Positions 61,601 to 64,000 of a DNA stretch of 64,000 bases are shown one piece after another (positions within the stretch are counted from its first letter, which is position 1; every line of letters starts with the position of its first letter). The position numbers and the translations under genes were made by a program. This DNA is from Capitulum mitella (taxonomy: Eukaryota; Arthropoda; Thecostraca; Pollicipedomorpha; Pollicipedidae). The notes under the pieces are model-generated. The model saw nothing but the letters and a program-made list of their open reading frames with translations. It did not search any database and was not told the origin of the DNA. The stretch spans positions 18,398,144 to 18,462,143 of the forward strand of contig CP099849.1 in the NCBI GenBank assembly GCA_030062745.1, given 5' to 3'.

Positions 61601-62500
61601 GGTAAATGTACTTCATATATTCTACCCTAAGTGGGATGACTTGCCATCCTAGTTAGGACAGAATTGATGGTGCCCAAAATATCTTACTGATCAGTGACAT
61701 GGCTTGCAGACTGGTTAATAGGGCTGTGCCCCTCACAACTTTAGAAAATTACAACTGCAGCCCAATGACATTCCTGAGAATAGCCTCAAAATAACTCTAA
61801 TGTGCCCAATTTCAAAAATATCCCCAAACACATGCAGATGTATATAATCCAGTGAAGTTGGTAATGAGGTATGCCAGCTGATCAGATATTGCTAAATGCT
61901 GGTAGCTCTGGGGAATCTAGGAAACAATGGTCCAATCTAGGGTTATAATACAACACATGCTAGGTGTCTTTTTAAAGCATGATGCACATGATTTGGGGAA
62001 ATCAGGTAGCATGCCAGTGAATCAAAATCTAGGCAGAACAATGAAGCTAGCACATAGGTTCCATGAAATCAGAGTAGCTAAAATCGGTCAATTAGGTGTC
62101 AAGGATGTAGACTGAAATTCATGCTGTCACACTTGTTCCTGCCATGGCTCTGAATGGCTGCCCTGCTGGTTATTGGCTGCCTGTCCATTGACCTTTGCAC
62201 CCTTTGCTGACCTGCCCATCCCATTTGTATTGTCTGAGACAGTTAGACACCAGCTGTCCTCTGCTCGGTGCTCACTGGTTGGTCTCAGATAAGGGGAGGA
62301 GCAATACACCTGCCAGAAAGCCTAACAGCAGAGGGATCCAGTAGCATGACTTAATATCCACATCATCAGCACCCAACTAGCTGAATTTAACCACACTGCA
62401 CAAAATGTTTCAAACTATTTTGGCAAAAGAGCTCATTCTAGTCAGCCAGCCCAACAAATCCTAGTGTTGTGATACACTGAAAAATGAATCCACTGAACCA
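58600..62500. other. CpG-depleted AT-rich block
   Basis: About 3.9 kb with roughly twenty CG dinucleotides in total, none between 59,773 and 61,251, and almost none on to 62,260. TG and CA are abundant. Includes a TA/TG-rich microsatellite (about 59,020-59,100). Flanking DNA is CpG-rich on both sides. No domain is recognisable in its frames. Could be an old methylated transposon cluster, a long UTR of an unseen gene, or an assembly join. Confidence 0.75.
59020..59100. repeat. TA/TG-rich microsatellite
   Basis: Alternating TATATG/TATACA units inside the CpG-depleted block. Confidence 0.75.
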
Positions 62501-64000
62501 TGCATGTCTAATGACGTTGTTGCAAGTAGCACACAAACAACTTAACATCTCGGCAACCAACGCTTAACCATCGAATACCAACGACCCTTTCCCAAAATGC
62601 CGCAGCAATTACTTTTGACATAAATGATTCAGTGCTTTGTTCAACACCCAGGAAAAGGACCTGCCCCTCGTCAGTTTAGAATCAAAAGAAGTGACGAACC
62701 TCCTCTTGGTGGGCATGATGGCTTTGCCTCCTTACCTCAGAACAAACGGTCCCTGGTCGCAGTTAACAAGGGATGTACGATGAAAAACGCATTGCGATGC
62801 CTGTACGCCTAGAACCTCGCAGCACTCTTATCTTGAGCACACATACCCGGCGGCATGAATCATCTCGGCCTCTCAGAAAGATCACAGGGAAACATTGCGA
62901 CTGGACTTGCGTAAAAATGAATGATTCCACATGATGCCGTTCAGCTGTACCATTGAATATCGTACTGGCCAAATAGTTTAAAATTTTACCTATTTATAAG
63001 TGGATGGATTAAACTCCAGTCATATATCATTTTGTCATCATTTCTTTTTTTACTTTTGGTCGGAGGGTTAAAGAAATATAACCTTTGAATTTGAAATGTA
63101 TGTTTTTATCCTAACAATATATACCAGAACGCGAAAACAACGGCAGCATTGACAACTTTTGTACCGGTCTGGGCTTGGCCCTGGGACGAGACTCCCGGTA
63201 CTGTTGGTTCAGATTTCCGCTAACAGATGTCTTTAAAGAATACCGATGGTTTTGCGCATTTAGTGGTTAAGATGAAAAAGGGTTCTGAATATATTTTCCA
63301 GTTTTGAAACCAAGTATATTAGCCTCAGTTACCCTGATACTTCTCTTGTTTCCCTGAAAAAGATGCGTTTGAAAGCTTGAGAGGAAATAGTTGTTTTTTT
63401 TTCTTTTGTTACATATTGTCTTTTCAACTCACAGTATTGTAAGCATCATTTTACAGCAATACATGTATCACATTCTTTTTAGCACCGTGTTCCCCAGACC
63501 ACTGCGGTCTCGGTTTTCTGCATTTCCTTCAATGAAGAAAAGTCGTTATAACTGAACGTGCGCGTAACAAGCTTCGGTGTAATATAAGCGTGAAACATTT
63601 CCCAACTTATTTCCCGATAGTTTTTGACAGTATTTAAAATGTGCTATGGGAATAAGATAGCGCGATCGCTCTAGCTTTTTAGTGCTTCTGACGTAATGGA
63701 ATCGCACGAAATTTGGTTGATGGTTCCTGAGGAGCAACACCTTGGTATATTGATGACGTCAAGGTCAACGTCATCACAAAATAATACAATATTTGGAAGC
63801 CGGGGTTAGATGGTTGTTGTTTCGCCCATACTGTTCAAGTGAACTGTGGACGAGTGTAACTTTATTTGAGGCTGAAGAAAGACGTCCAAGGGAGGTAGTT
63901 TAAAGGAGCTAAAGTGTATCCAAGGGTTGAATTGAAAGTGTATCCCAGGGTACGATTTTCCTCGTAAGTCGACCAGCTGGCCTGGAATCTGCGTCTTGTT
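62501..64000. other. No gene recognised
   Basis: CpG frequency rises again after about 62,510. Mixed AT-rich DNA; no exon, repeat or RNA gene identified. Confidence 0.5.

Overview
This is animal nuclear DNA: 25 coding exons separated by introns with GT-AG (in one case GC-AG) borders, no operons, and very little of the window coding. The organism is probably an arthropod, and the GC-rich, CpG-rich, minisatellite-filled introns fit a crustacean such as a barnacle. That placement is an inference from composition and protein similarity and is not proven.

Layout. (1) 1-9,509: no gene recognised. It holds a dimeric minisatellite (225-800), a 56-bp repeat (3,543-3,678), a pentanucleotide array (about 3,960-4,310) and several CpG-rich patches that could hold 5' exons or promoters of the gene that follows. 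(2) 9,529-37,084, plus strand: an 18-exon cordon-bleu (COBL/COBLL1 family) gene. All splice phases agree and sum to 6,192 nt, a 2,063-residue protein. It has an N-terminal ubiquitin-like Cobl domain, a basic segment, three KRAP-type motifs (K/R-rich followed by APPPP), a long low-complexity middle and a single C-terminal WH2 actin-binding motif. (3) 37,085-41,131: the space between two convergent genes, with a poly(A) signal for each and two perfect hairpins. (4) 58,330-41,132, minus strand: a 7-exon WASP-interacting protein (WIP/verprolin) gene, 1,455 nt and 484 residues. It has an N-terminal WH2 motif, a Gly/Pro-rich middle, a WASP-binding C-terminal block and a 9.9-kb first intron. (5) About 58,600-62,500: a strikingly CpG-depleted, AT-rich block that looks unlike everything around it. 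(6) 62,500-64,000: nothing recognised.

The two genes fit together. Both encode WH2-domain proteins that handle actin monomers. Cordon-bleu nucleates or severs filaments, and WIP stabilises WASP and couples it to Arp2/3-driven assembly. In humans the relatives COBLL1/WIPF1 lie on 2q and COBL/WIPF3 on 7p, in Hox-bearing paralogous regions, so their adjacency here may preserve an ancestral gene neighbourhood.

The most notable local structures are tandem copies of splice sites (a 3' splice site repeated at exact 50-bp spacing before cobl exon 1, and a 5' splice site duplicated after exon 8), a GC-AG intron that the reading frame requires, in-frame peptide repeats in the cobl tail, and an in-frame (Pro-Glu)n tract that begins just inside WIP intron 1. 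No RNA gene, CRISPR array, LTR element or other virus-like element was recognised.
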